DNA of 64,000 nucleotides from Prevotellaceae bacterium (lineage in GTDB: Bacteria > Bacteroidota > Bacteroidia > Bacteroidales > Paludibacteraceae), in assembly GCA_020636675.1 (NCBI GenBank), contig JACJXK010000002.1:62001-126000 (forward strand). The letters run 5' to 3'. The position numbers were made by a program, and so were the translations under genes. Positions 16,996-25,784 of this stretch are shown piece by piece; position 1 is the stretch's first letter; each line of letters begins with the position of its first letter. The notes beneath the pieces are model-generated. The model did not search any database. It saw only the letters and a program-made list of their open reading frames with translations, and was not told the DNA's origin.

Positions 16996-18729
16996 ATGAA
17001 AGTAAAAACTTTAACCTCTTTAGTATTACTATTTATGTCTATTTCCTCAATGGCACAAAATCTTAAAGAAATTGTAGCTATTGTACGTCCATCTTATTCT
17101 GAAAATGATAAAACTTATTTTCTAGATATGGCTGCAGAATTTGAAAGACAAGGTTTTTTCCCTTCTGCAAGAGAGTTCAGATCATTAGAAAAAGGTGGTT
17201 TTGGATCAGGATTCCTTTGTAAGGATAAAAATGGGAAAACCTATTTGATGACCAACAAACATGTTGTACACAGTGCAAAAGAAGTAAACTTAGAATTTTC
17301 TATAAACGGAGCGTCTGTTATTTATTCAAGATGTATTGTTTCTAGAATTAGCAAAGATTATGATTTAGCTTTGGTAGAACTTCCCTCTGATGCAAAATTT
17401 GAAAACTATTTGGAAATTACGTCAGCCCCAATTAAAGATGGAGACAATGTATGGTCTGCTGGTTATCCTGTCTTTAAAGAAGAGCCATTATGGCAATTAG
17501 GAAAAGGTATAATCTCTAACTCAACCGTAAAAAATGAAGATTTTGGTGATGTTCATTCTATTTCGGTTATTCAACACACAGCGCAAGTAGACCCAGGTAG
17601 TTCTGGTGGTCCATTGATGATCTCTGAGGTAAACGACAAAAATGAAACAACATATAAGGTTGTTGGAATAAATACATGGAAAGTAATGCGTAGAGAAAAC
17701 GCAAATTATGCAGTCAATGCAAATGACATGCTTGAATTTCTAAATAATGAAACATTAGAAGAAAAAGCAGATGATGCAACGTTGGAAAGCAGATCGAAAG
17801 AATTTCTTAAAGCTTGCAAGTCATCATATTCTGATATAATTCCTTTTATATCTAATGATTTTTTAATGTCTTTTACGCCTAAGTTCTTTTCAGGAATATT
17901 ATCATCCGCATCTGATGATGCCAAAGAAAAGGCAACAACTCTTTTTAGAGAAAGAAAACCATTTGATGGAATGCGTATATTGTTGGCCGATGCCATTTAT
18001 AGAAGTATCAAGAAAAAAGAACTATTCGAATATAATAAAGTTACAATGGGTACTGAAAATTCATCCACTGTCAACTTTTCGTATAAAGGAGAAACAATAA
18101 ATTCAACTTGGAAAGTTAATAATGGCACATGGGAACTTGTTTCGTTTAGTACGATTAACATTGAAGAATATAAAAAACTCAGTATAAAATCAGGCATTTA
18201 TATAGTAGACGAAGATTGGGCTGCCGTTTCTTTCAGACTATCTGTTCCTGTAAGTGAATATGCTGGAAATTTGTATGGAGTCACATTAGAAAGCAGATGG
18301 TATACGCTAGGATTAGCTCAGTTATCTGTATATGGAGGAAAAATAGGCATCAAAGGAGATCTCGGTCCTAAAGACAATAGTTTTACATTTTGTGATATAA
18401 AAATGGGTCTTAGTGTTCCAATTGGAATAAACCAATACGTAATTACTCCCTATGCATTAGCTGGCTTAGGAGGAGGAATAGTATCATATGAAATAATAAC
18501 TGAAGAATATGACGATGAATTTGATTATGAGGAAGAGGATGGAGTTGAAACAAATTTTGAGTTTAATGCATCCGTAACTGCCGGAATTCGTTTTGGATGG
18601 AGATACAGAGAAGACAAACAATTATTTATTGGTATAGATTATTCGGGACAATCTTCTTTAATTATTGATTTCGACACGTATAAAACAAGAAGATCTCATA
18701 TAGGATTATCACTAGGTTTGAATTTTTGA
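16996..18729 (+). CDS. trypsin-like serine protease fused to a predicted outer-membrane beta-barrel
   Basis: Protein of 577 residues with a signal peptide (cleavage near SSMAQ). Residues 65-245 form an S1C/HtrA-like protease domain with a full triad: His89 in MTNKHVVHS, Asp123 in DYDLALVEL and Ser203 in DPGSSGGPLM. There is no PDZ domain; a middle region at about 255-385 looks like a small alpha/beta module. Residues 400-577 are alternating amphipathic strands (VSFRLSVPVSEY, AGIRFGWRYRE, HIGLSLGLNF) ending in Phe, as in 8-stranded outer-membrane barrels. A tether holding the protease at the outer membrane is inferred. The gene is AT-rich, a single unit, between two decayed insertion elements. 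Confidence 0.75.
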   Translation: MKVKTLTSLVLLFMSISSMAQNLKEIVAIVRPSYSENDKTYFLDMAAEFERQGFFPSAREFRSLEKGGFGSGFLCKDKNGKTYLMTNKHVVHSAKEVNLEFSINGASVIYSRCIVSRISKDYDLALVELPSDAKFENYLEITSAPIKDGDNVWSAGYPVFKEEPLWQLGKGIISNSTVKNEDFGDVHSISVIQHTAQVDPGSSGGPLMISEVNDKNETTYKVVGINTWKVMRRENANYAVNANDMLEFLNNETLEEKADDATLESRSKEFLKACKSSYSDIIPFISNDFLMSFTPKFFSGILSSASDDAKEKATTLFRERKPFDGMRILLADAIYRSIKKKELFEYNKVTMGTENSSTVNFSYKGETINSTWKVNNGTWELVSFSTINIEEYKKLSIKSGIYIVDEDWAAVSFRLSVPVSEYAGNLYGVTLESRWYTLGLAQLSVYGGKIGIKGDLGPKDNSFTFCDIKMGLSVPIGINQYVITPYALAGLGGGIVSYEIITEEYDDEFDYEEEDGVETNFEFNASVTAGIRFGWRYREDKQLFIGIDYSGQSSLIIDFDTYKTRRSHIGLSLGLNF

Positions 18730-18792
18730 TCAACTAAAAATTTGACCTAATAAAAAAACAGCATTCGTTAATATCATAAAATATGGAATATT

Positions 18793-18835
18793 AGTTGATC
18801 ACAGCAACACTAGTGTTGCTGTGATCAACTTTTTA
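18793..18835 (+). terminator. 38-bp palindromic terminator
   Basis: A perfect palindrome (18793-18830, core CACTAGTG) is followed by TTTTT. It is 63 bases past the stop of the protease-barrel gene. The CACTAGTG core is the same octamer found at both ends of the IS4-type element 2 kb upstream. Confidence 0.75.
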
Positions 18836-18889
18836 GGCTTGATCTGAAGACACGGAAATAATAGAGTTTATCATATACGAAAAGTAACA

Positions 18890-19432
18890 TTACACTCTAA
18901 TAACTCTTCCCTCCTTGCGAGGTTTAGGTTTGGGCATCTCTTCGGTAAGAGAATAACCTAAAAGTACATGAAGAACAGCATAATAGTCGGTACGTACATT
19001 CCAATCTATAAGCGTTTGATGTCCAAACGGATCGTCAAAAGAATCCCATGCCGAACCAATATAGCAAGAAGCTACACCCAATGAGGTAGCTGCCAGCATC
19101 ATATTCTCGGCCGCTACGCATGCATCACTTTCCGAATAAAGAAAATTCTTTGGAGCAAAAAGAGTTACCACAGTGGGTGCTCCGTAAAAGGCACTTTGAA
19201 TAGTTGCATCGTCTGCAATGCTTGGCTGGTCTTTTGAAATGTAAACATCAGCAGTAGATCTTCGTCCTGCAAAATGCAATTTCTTTATATGTCCTAATTT
19301 TTCATTTACATATTCCGGAGTAAACCCGTTCAGAAATCCGGAGGCGTAGCCAACGCCAAAGAGAGGTGAAACAGCCTGTTTTTTGTATCCGTTCGTCCAT
19401 AAAGAAGTATAATAATGGACAAAATGACCAAA
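18890..19432 (-). pseudogene. nitroreductase family protein, 5'-truncated by the IS21 element
   Basis: The C-terminal part of a nitroreductase-fold flavoprotein: GAPTVVTLFAPKN, then AAENMMLAATSLGVASCYIGSAW, then HVLLGYSL and the terminal PKPRKEGRVIRV. The frame stays open upstream (ASGFLNGFTPEYVNEKLGHIK, WTNGYKKQAVSP) but has no start codon and meets a stop at 19433-19435, where the IS21 sequence begins. The usual N-terminal RRS-type FMN-binding segment is missing. The enzyme is therefore dead as read. Confidence 0.75.
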
Positions 19433-19444
19433 TTATCCGGATTT

Positions 19445-19623
19445 TTCCGGAGCATGCCCGTTCAATGGCCGAAACAGGACACCGACCGCAATATTTTCCG
19501 GAGCATGCCCGTTCACTTCTTGCGAAAAGTTGGGCCTGCCGCCTCCTTTCCGGAGCAACCCCGTTCAGTCAGCCCATTGGGCAATAGGGTTCCGGCCACC
19601 TTTTTCCGGAGCATGCCCGTTCA
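19445..19623 (+). repeat. four terminal transposase-binding repeats of the IS21 element
   Basis: The 20-base unit TTCCGGAGCATGCCCGTTCA occurs at 19445, 19496 and 19604 exactly, and at 19548 with two changes. Regular 51-56 bp spacing puts the copies about five helical turns apart. Such multiple end repeats are transposase-binding sites in IS21 elements. Confidence 0.8.
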
Positions 19624-19678
19624 CTCCTCCAGGTCCTTCAGTTATTTTTGTGCTAGAATCAATAAATCTAGTACCGGA

Positions 19679-21280
19679 ATGGCAGGAACAATAAAAGACA
19701 TGAGCCTAATAAAACAAGTTATCCAGTTGAAGCAACTTGGAGAATCCAATCGTGGCGTCAGCCGCAAGTTATCAATAAACAAGGGGACGGTCAACGACTA
19801 TGTCAATACGATCCAACGTAACGGATGGGATTATGGCGGGCTGTTGTCCAAGGATGACCCTGAACTAGAGCGTATGTTTCATGCCGGCTCTCCGGCGTAC
19901 AGTGACCGGCGAATGCCCGACTTCCTTGCCCTACTGCCTTATTACAAGGAACAGCTAAGCAATCCGAAACTCCATGTGACACGTCAGTTGCTTTATGAGG
20001 AATACAGGGCGGGGCATCCCAGTGGCTATGGCAAATCCCAATTCTATTTCCATCTCCAGCAAAATCTCGTGGCTCAAAAAGGCTGTACCGCGGTACTCAC
20101 AGAAACGTATAATCCCGGCGAGAAACTCATGGTGGACTTTGCCGGCGACAAGCTCGGATATATTGACACGGCGACTGGCGAAGTCATCAAGGCGGAAGTG
20201 TTTGTGGCCTGCATGCCGTATAGCGACTACACATATGTCATATGTGTCCCGTCTCAAAAGACGGAGGACTTTCTGTTCGCCGTCAGAATGAGTCTGGAGC
20301 ATCTCGGTAAGGCCTCCGATTCTCACGCCAGACAACCTCAAGTCTGCCGTCATCAGCAACGACCGGCATGAGCCGAAGTTAAACAAGGCATTGGAGGATA
20401 TGGGGAATCATTATCATTTTGTGGTATTGCCATGTGACCCAAAAAAGCCGACGCAGAAAGCTCTGGTGGAAGACAAGGTGCGGACAACCTACAACCGCAT
20501 ATACGCCAAGCTTCGCGGACGTACTTTCCACTCGATAATGGAGCTCAACAAAGCCGTGTGGAGCAGCTGTCGCTCTTCAACAAGACCCGCATGCAGAAGC
20601 GTCCGTACAGTCGAGAGGAACGTTTCCATGCCGCCGAGAATAGCCGTCTGAAACCACTTCCACAGAATGTCCACGAGATGAAATTCTACGCCACTTTACA
20701 AGTACAGGGCAATTGCTTTGTAGAACTCCGACAGGATAAGGTGACGCACTTTTACTCCGTACCATACATATATGTGGGCAAGAAGGCGCTTGTCATCTTT
20801 ACGCGCTCCGTCGTGAATGTCTATGTCGACGGCATACAGGCCGCCTCGCACATGCGTAGTCATGAATACGGACACACATACCTCAAGGGACATCTTGCGT
20901 CAAACTGCAGAGCCATCATGGAACGCTCCGCATCGTATTACATAACATGGGCTTCCCGCATATCTCCTGAATGCGGGGACTATATCTCGGAGGTGTTCAA
21001 TCCGCAGCGGACTAATCAGCCCGAAGAGGTGTATTATAAATTATGCGCGTCGATCATGAGCCTGAGCCGCAGGTATGAGACGAAGATTATAAACAAGACA
21101 TGCAAACAATGCATCGACTTCAAAATCTTCTCCTACAGGAAGTTCGAGTCGGTACTGAAGCACAACACTCTCATCGCTTCAGAAGACGAACCTGCGACGT
21201 GTTTGAAGCGCCCGTACCAACAGACCACGTCAACATGCGCGGCAGCAGCTACTTCCAATGAGTATATACCAACAATATAA
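19679..21280 (+). pseudogene. istA: istA transposase with two frameshifts
   Basis: Starts at ATG 19679 (MAGTIKDMSL) with an HTH region (ESNRGVSRKLSINKGTVNDY) and the start of the integrase core (LMVDFAGDKLGYID). Near 20310 the frame shifts, and the true sequence continues PDNLKSAVISNDRHEPKLNK. Near 20566 a G is missing (GTGTGGAGCAG), after which it continues EQLSLFNKTRMQKRPYS to the stop at 21280. Undoing both shifts gives an IstA of about 530 residues. Inactive as read. Confidence 0.85.
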
Positions 21281-21294
21281 TATCCGTTCACATT

Positions 21295-22016
21295 ATGACA
21301 ACAAACGAAATCACAAGGGCTCTGCATGGGCTCAAACTGGGAATGGCAAGTTGCTGGAACTCCCTGGAGGAGACACACCAGCTGGACAGACTGACCTTGC
21401 GTGAAGGCATGCAGATGATGGTGCAGTACGAGCGAGACACACGCCGGAACAACCGCGTACAACGCCTCATCAAAAATGCCAGCTTCCGACTTAAGGCGTC
21501 AATCGAAGAACTCGAGACCGACACAGCCAGAGGCATCGCAACGTCCAGCGTAAGCGATCTGTGCACGGGCAGTTACATCACCAACGGCATGACCGTCATC
21601 ATCATAGGCCGGCCGGCACGGGTAAGTCATACTTCGCTTGTGCACTTGGCGACAGAGCCTGCAGGGAAGGAACAAAGGTGTTGTATTTTACAATGAACAT
21701 GCTCATAGAAAATCTGAAGCTTGTGCACCTTGAAGGACGAGAAACGAACTTCTTCCGCAAAATCAGTTCTCATGACCTTCTCGTCATCGACGATTGGGGC
21801 ATGGTTAAGCTTGAAGGGCAGACACAGCATGACTTCGAGCAAATCATCGACGACAGATATAACCGCAAAGCAACAATTCTTGCCAGTCAGTTGCCGATAG
21901 CAGATTGGTATAGTGTCTTCCAAAGTGAACTCATTGCGGAGGCCTGCCTAGATAGAATCGTTCACAAAGCGCTGAAATATCAGTTGAGCGGAGAGAGTTT
22001 AAGAAAGAAATATTAA
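21295..22016 (+). pseudogene. istB: istB helper ATPase frameshifted in its Walker A motif
   Basis: IS21 helper ATPase. The N-terminal half reads MTTNEITRALHGLKLGMAS. The frame is lost in GGCCGGCCGGC at about 21608-21618, exactly where the P-loop GPAGTGKS should be encoded; one C is missing. In the next phase the protein resumes with GTGKSYFACALGD and LLVIDDWG (Walker B), ending GESLRKKY at 22016. It would be about 240 residues if repaired. Confidence 0.85.
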
Positions 22017-22095
22017 ATTTGCCACAATACTGAAGATTACCAACGGAGTGAACGGATATCACCGGAATTGGTGAACGGGTATCGGCCGGAATATA

Positions 22096-22180
22096 CATCA
22101 ATCTAGATAAAAATCCTGCCCGCATGCACGAAATTACTGAGTTAAGGAATGAATGTATCAGGGTGGCACAAGGGAAATAA
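22096..22180 (+). pseudogene. 3' remnant of an unidentified gene cut by the IS21 element
   Basis: An open frame enters from the IS21 right end and encodes about 24 residues ending NECIRVAQGK with TAA at 22178-22180. It reads like a genuine protein C-terminus (NPARMHEITELR), but the family is not recognised. Confidence 0.4.
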
Positions 22181-22213
22181 AAATGTATATTTATAAATCA
22201 AAAAAATAAACTT

Positions 22214-22510
22214 ATGGAAAAGAAAGTTTTATCATTTGGAGAATTTGTAAAGAGAATTCAAAATCTAAAAGAAGCGTTAAGTGTTCAAGGCATTCATTAT
22301 TCAAATATTACTTGTAATGCTTCAGAAATTAGTGGCATTAGAGAAAGTACTGGCAATGATTTTAGCATTGATACTCATAAATTATATAATGCATATTCAA
22401 ATTTGGAATATCCAGATGAATTGACTACTACTAATATTAAGGAATATGTTGGTCGAGTTGCATCGCCATCACTAGCTATTCTTATAGCATCTGGAATTTA
22501 TAAAGAATAG
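22214..22510 (+). CDS. hypothetical protein, 98 residues
   Basis: An AT-rich frame starting MEKKVLSFGEFVKRIQNLKEAL, acidic and soluble, without signal peptide or membrane segment. It contains no Trp and no known motif. The start is supported by an A-rich leader. It is followed 5 bases later by the ATG of a decayed GIY-YIG-type gene and may have been part of the same acquired unit. Function unknown. Confidence 0.55.
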   Translation: MEKKVLSFGEFVKRIQNLKEALSVQGIHYSNITCNASEISGIRESTGNDFSIDTHKLYNAYSNLEYPDELTTTNIKEYVGRVASPSLAILIASGIYKE

Positions 22511-22515
22511 AACTA

Positions 22516-23049
22516 ATGGAGAAATCAGTTAATACTAATACAAAGAAAAAAGAAATCAATAGACAATCGAAAGATTTCTGATTGTTTAATATATGATAAG
22601 GATTGTTCTGAATTAAAAACAGAACAATCAGAATGAGTTGATTTCAGTGATGGATATTCGGAACTTACAGATAAATACCTTAGCAACGACTATTTCGATG
22701 ATCCATTGAAATGCTGAGATTGAGAGAAATGGGAGAGGAATAAAAATCTAAGAAAGAGGAAGGAAATGCGAATCATCTTCCATGTAATTTTGATGATAAT
22801 AAGTTGATGGATGAATCTTTTTTTAGATTAATGGGTTTAATGACTTCTGAAGATGTACCAGAGGAATCAGGTCTTTACTGTATTCGTATGAGAAAGGGTA
22901 CTTCTTTACTAGAACCTTTTGGCTCAATACTAACTGAAAGTAAACATAATATTTTGTACATAGGAAAAGCAACAATTTTTTTAAGTGTATTATATGTGTG
23001 TAATATGAAAAAAAACAATAATTTAATAGAATATTTTAAATTTAACTAG
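22516..23049 (+). pseudogene. decayed GIY-YIG-type nuclease gene
   Basis: Remains of one coding region in three phases. ATG 22516 opens 21 codons; a second phase then reads SELKTEQSE, DFSDGYSELTDKYLSNDYFD and EKWERN through TGA codons at 22634, 22715 and 22721. The third phase continues from about 22744 (KEEGNANHLPCNFDDNKLMD) into VPEESGLYCIRM and HNILYIGKAT, the two halves of a GIY-YIG core. Sequence after the core is lost (NNNLIEYFKFN, stop at 23049). Inactive. Confidence 0.5.
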
Positions 23050-23098
23050 GTGAAGAACTTTTTTATTTACAGATGTCTTTCCCGTAATTTCTTATGGT

Positions 23099-23797
23099 AT
23101 GAAAAAAATTGTTTTTAGTGGATTTGTAGCATTTTGTTTAATGCTTATTTCTTGTCAAAGTGAAAAAACAAAGGTGTGTAAAATTGTAGATGATTTTTTG
23201 AAATATAATGATACATTATCTCTTTCAGAAGAGTATAAAGAGGCTTATAAATCTTGTGAAAAAATAGCTTATCTTGATGATTATAAATTGATTGCTAATA
23301 AATATAGAGATTCAATTTATAGAGTTGAAACAGCAGAACAGGTGACTTTTTTTTTAAAAAAGAAAGATGGAGAATGGAAAATAACAAATTCATATAATTT
23401 TTTTGATTTGAATTTTAATGTTTCCATTATAGATTCGCAGAAAGATGTTTTCTGGGATATGAAGCAATATGAAGTGATGAAGAATATAAAGAAAAATTTG
23501 CATATTTATTTTGATAATAGAGTGAAGAAGGATGGTAATTTTGCTTATGTAAATTTTACTATAGAAAATGAATCAGATTATGATATAAGCCATATTGAAT
23601 ATGGTTATCAATTGTTAGATTATTATGGTCAGATTGTTTATTCTAATATAGGATCAATATCCGAATTAATAGAGAAAAAGGGAAGAAGAGAAAGAAGTTT
23701 TAGTAAATATATAGGAGATGAGTTTCCTAGGTTTCCTTTTTATTGTTCTGGTTATATAATTTTTAAGTCAGGAGATTATTTGAATCAAAAGCAATAG
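23099..23797 (+). CDS. lipoprotein of unknown function
   Basis: Protein of 232 residues with a lipoprotein signal (MKKIVFSGFVAFCLMLISCQ, lipidated Cys20). Two likely domains: residues 25-110 are helical and charged, ending in VTFFLKKKDGEWKITNSYNF, as in small NTF2-like or DUF4878-type folds. Residues 130-225 form a beta-rich module (FAYVNFTIENESDYDISHIEY) resembling the FxLYD-type domains that carry conserved 'tertiary' segments. Very AT-rich. Followed 7 bases later by a frameshifted membrane protein gene. No enzymatic motif. Confidence 0.65.
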   Translation: MKKIVFSGFVAFCLMLISCQSEKTKVCKIVDDFLKYNDTLSLSEEYKEAYKSCEKIAYLDDYKLIANKYRDSIYRVETAEQVTFFLKKKDGEWKITNSYNFFDLNFNVSIIDSQKDVFWDMKQYEVMKNIKKNLHIYFDNRVKKDGNFAYVNFTIENESDYDISHIEYGYQLLDYYGQIVYSNIGSISELIEKKGRRERSFSKYIGDEFPRFPFYCSGYIIFKSGDYLNQKQ

Positions 23798-23804
23798 AAT
23801 ATTT

Positions 23805-24202
23805 ATGTCCTGCCAATTTCTAAATACTCCCGTTAATTACAAGGCTTTACTCTGTATCGTCTTGGTTGCTATTGGTTTTGTGGTTGGCGTTGAGATACAG
23901 AAATCGTCTGATGAAAAGGAAAACCAGGAGCGGGTTTCTAAGTTGGTGAAGAGGGTATATGTCATGGAGCAAAATATGGATTCGTTGAATTTCAAAAATC
24001 AACGACTGAAGGGACTTTTAGCCTTGTCCGATACGATCCCAATCACCTTTGGTATCGTCGTGCAGCGAAGATGAAGGATAGTCTCCGACGCATGGAGAGC
24101 CGACGTTCTTCGTCTCAACCCTCTGAGGCCGATATCGAAAACCGCCTTGAAACACAGGACATCTACGACATTATGGATTATTGCGGTTACGGACCGAAAT
24201 AA
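23805..24202 (+). pseudogene. single-pass membrane protein gene with a frameshift
   Basis: Opens MSCQFLNTPVNYKALLCIVLVA (one membrane segment) followed by a coiled coil (RVSKLVKRVYVMEQNMDSLN). The first frame ends at TGA 24072-24074. In another phase the same stretch reads DPNHLWYRRAAKMKDSLRRM and continues to GYGPK with TAA at 24200-24202. A one-base change near 24035-24045 would restore about 132 residues. Composition differs from the AT-rich gene upstream and is closer to the core genome. Function unknown. Confidence 0.5.
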
Positions 24203-24384
24203 AAGGTGTGCAATTTCTGATGCGTTGAAAAAATAAAAAATTTGTATTAGAGTCTATCTTCCCCAAAAACACTCTGTTTTTGCATTCTTCTGTTTTAGAA
24301 AGGAAAGGAGATTAGAAGTAAGCAGCCTTCATATTCTTTGCAGATAATTAAACTACAGAGACTTTTAATGTCCTTGTGTATTGT

Positions 24385-24563
24385 TGGTTTTTTTGTTCAA
24401 TATTCGACATTTATTTCAATTTCGAAGTTTGTTGATTATCTATGTAGTACCTAGTCGGTACTACATGTATTGCCTGTTCATTATGCTGATAACCAAGGAC
24501 TTCGTCCGCTGCTATTCATCATTTTTTTGTTAAACAACCTTGTTTTTCAAGCAAAATTAGAAT
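24385..24563 (+). repeat. left copy of the inverted repeat flanking the redox cassette
   Basis: About 180 bp with a near-copy in reverse orientation at 26625-26836. Shared blocks include TTCGACATTTATTTCAAT, TCGAAGTTTGTTGATTATCT, ATGTAGTACC, GCTGATAACCA, GGACTTCGTCCGC and CTTGTTTTT. It contains short hairpins: GTAGTACC/GGTACTAC with a 5-base loop, and GGAC-TTC-GTCC. It resembles a MITE or REP-like element rather than a gene. Confidence 0.75.
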
Positions 24564-24835
24564 CAAGTTTTGAGCACTCTACCTTTCAGGTCGGACTCGT
24601 GATGGTGTCATTCTCTTCGTGCTAACCAATGGCGTTGGTGCAGTCCGTTTAATAGTCTCGGTTTTATAAAATGCTTCTCGGAAGCTCTCCCGCGGTCGTT
24701 ATGACCGCAAAAATTCATGCAAATACATTTCTTCACTAAACTTCAAAATAATGAGCTAATCTTCTGGTTTTCAAATTTTCAATAATAAAAGTAATTTGTA
24801 CTAATTCGTGTTTAAAGTCTATTTATTTGTTAAAA

Positions 24836-24898
24836 GTTCGCAAAAATGCGAACAAAATTTGTTTTTATCTAAAATTTGTTCGTATATTTGCGAACAAA
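24836..24898 (+). promoter_or_regulatory. promoter and two operator dyads of the redox cassette
   Basis: The -33 TTTG (24858-24861) and -7 TATATTTG (24883-24890) are 21 bases apart. Two dyads share the half-site GTTCGCA/TGCGAAC: one at 24836-24853 upstream of -33. In the other, TTTGTTCG (24875-24882) and CGAACAAA (24891-24898) bracket the -7 box exactly. Bound repressor would block the -7 element. Autoregulation by the adjacent ArsR protein is inferred. Confidence 0.75.
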
Positions 24899-24916
24899 TA
24901 AAAGAATAATGAGTTT

Positions 24917-25258
24917 ATGAAAGAAGATTTTTCACAATATACGGAGAGTCAGAATGAGACGGCAAAGATAGCCAGTGCACTGGCACATCCAGCTCGGATC
25001 GCCATTCTCCAGTACATTATAGATAATGGCGGTTGCTGCTTTACAAACATCAACCATATTTTGCCTCTAGCCAAATCGACCACGTCCAGACATATTAAGG
25101 AACTTTTGGATGTAGGACTGATTATAAGCGATGACAATGCGGCTCGTCCGAAATATTGTATTAACAAAGAGATGACGGCACAGGCTAGAAACCTTTTCGC
25201 CTTAGTGTTAAACTGCAATTGTACTAACAAAGAAAATTATGAAGAGAAACAGGAATAG
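24917..25258 (+). CDS. ArsR/SmtB-family transcriptional regulator
   Basis: Winged-helix repressor of 113 residues. The HTH spans TNINHILPLAKSTTSRHIKEL, followed by the wing (GLIISDDNAARPKYCI). Five cysteines are candidates for thiol or metalloid sensing: Cys40-Cys41 before the recognition region, Cys81, and a C-terminal Cys100/Cys102 pair (LNCNCTN). The canonical ELCVCDL metal box is absent. Its stop lies 20 bases inside the thioredoxin gene, so the two are translationally coupled. It probably represses its own operon through the two dyads in the promoter, releasing under oxidative, thiol or metalloid stress. Confidence 0.88.
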   Translation: MKEDFSQYTESQNETAKIASALAHPARIAILQYIIDNGGCCFTNINHILPLAKSTTSRHIKELLDVGLIISDDNAARPKYCINKEMTAQARNLFALVLNCNCTNKENYEEKQE

Positions 25259-25742
25259 AATAAAACAGTTATCCATCATAGCGCTGATGTCTGTTGCTAT
25301 GGTCTCTTGTACCCCAAAAGGTAAGAAAATAAAAGTGATTAATGAAGAAACAAGTATTAACCAAATAAATAATAAGAGTATGAGTGCAATAGAAATGAAT
25401 AAAGCTATGTTCTTAGAGAAGGTAGCAAATTATGAGACTAATCCCTCAGAGTTCAAATATCTTGGCGACAAGCCAGCTATCATCGATTTCTACGCTACTT
25501 GGTGTGGACCTTGTAAGGCAATGTCTCCGGTAATTGATGAGATGGCAGAGAAGTATGGCGATAAGTTGGTCGTTTACAAGATAGATGTTGATAAGGAAGG
25601 TGAACTGGCAGGACTTTTCCATGTACAGTCTATTCCGACATTGCTTTTCATTCCGATGAATGGTCAGCCTCAGATAAGTGTGGGTGCTATCAGTAAGGCG
25701 AATTTGCAGGATGCAGTGACTTCAGTTTTAGGATTGAAGTAA
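25239..25742 (+). CDS. thioredoxin-fold lipoprotein
   Basis: Thioredoxin of 167 residues with an N-terminal lipoprotein signal ending MVSC (Cys24), a 45-residue spacer, then a complete thioredoxin domain: DFYATWCGPCKAM (redox Cys89 and Cys92) and the cis-Pro segment VQSIPTLLFI. Lipidation puts it in the periplasm or at the outer membrane, where it could reduce disulfides or feed electrons to a partner. It overlaps arsR by 20 bases and precedes two Fe-S protein genes, suggesting an electron path from ferredoxin through the membrane protein to this thioredoxin. Confidence 0.9.
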   Translation: MKRNRNRIKQLSIIALMSVAMVSCTPKGKKIKVINEETSINQINNKSMSAIEMNKAMFLEKVANYETNPSEFKYLGDKPAIIDFYATWCGPCKAMSPVIDEMAEKYGDKLVVYKIDVDKEGELAGLFHVQSIPTLLFIPMNGQPQISVGAISKANLQDAVTSVLGLK

Positions 25743-25784
25743 GAGAGAGAAGGTTGAACATAACGAACGCGAAAGTTTAGATTA

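Larger units (their letters stand above)
19433..22095 (+). mobile_element. decayed IS21-family insertion sequence
   Basis: istA and istB are bracketed by multiple terminal repeats typical of IS21: four copies on the left (19445-19464, 19496-19515, 19548-19567, 19604-19623; consensus TTCCGGAGCATGCCCGTTCA, period 51-56 bp) and two inverted copies on the right (22049-22067 and 22072-22091). Exact ends are uncertain by about ten bases. At least three frameshifts inactivate both genes. The element truncates a nitroreductase on the left and an unknown gene on the right. Confidence 0.85.
24203..24916. other. 714-base non-coding stretch upstream of the redox cassette
   Basis: Holds the left inverted repeat (24385-24563) and a hairpin GCGGTC-gttat-GACCGC near 24700. 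The ArsR operator and promoter region follows at 24836-24898. No coding sequence of credible length is seen. Confidence 0.5.

Noticed and set aside
19445..19623. A CRISPR-like array (four regularly spaced 20-base repeats)
   Set aside because: Spacing of 51-56 bp and the position at the end of istA/istB, with inverted copies at the other end, identify these as IS21 terminal repeats.
22600..22806. Stop-codon recoding (TGA as Trp) in a live gene
   Set aside because: The same coding region also has phase changes and a lost C-terminus, and the neighbouring lipoprotein uses normal TGG, so decay is the simpler reading.
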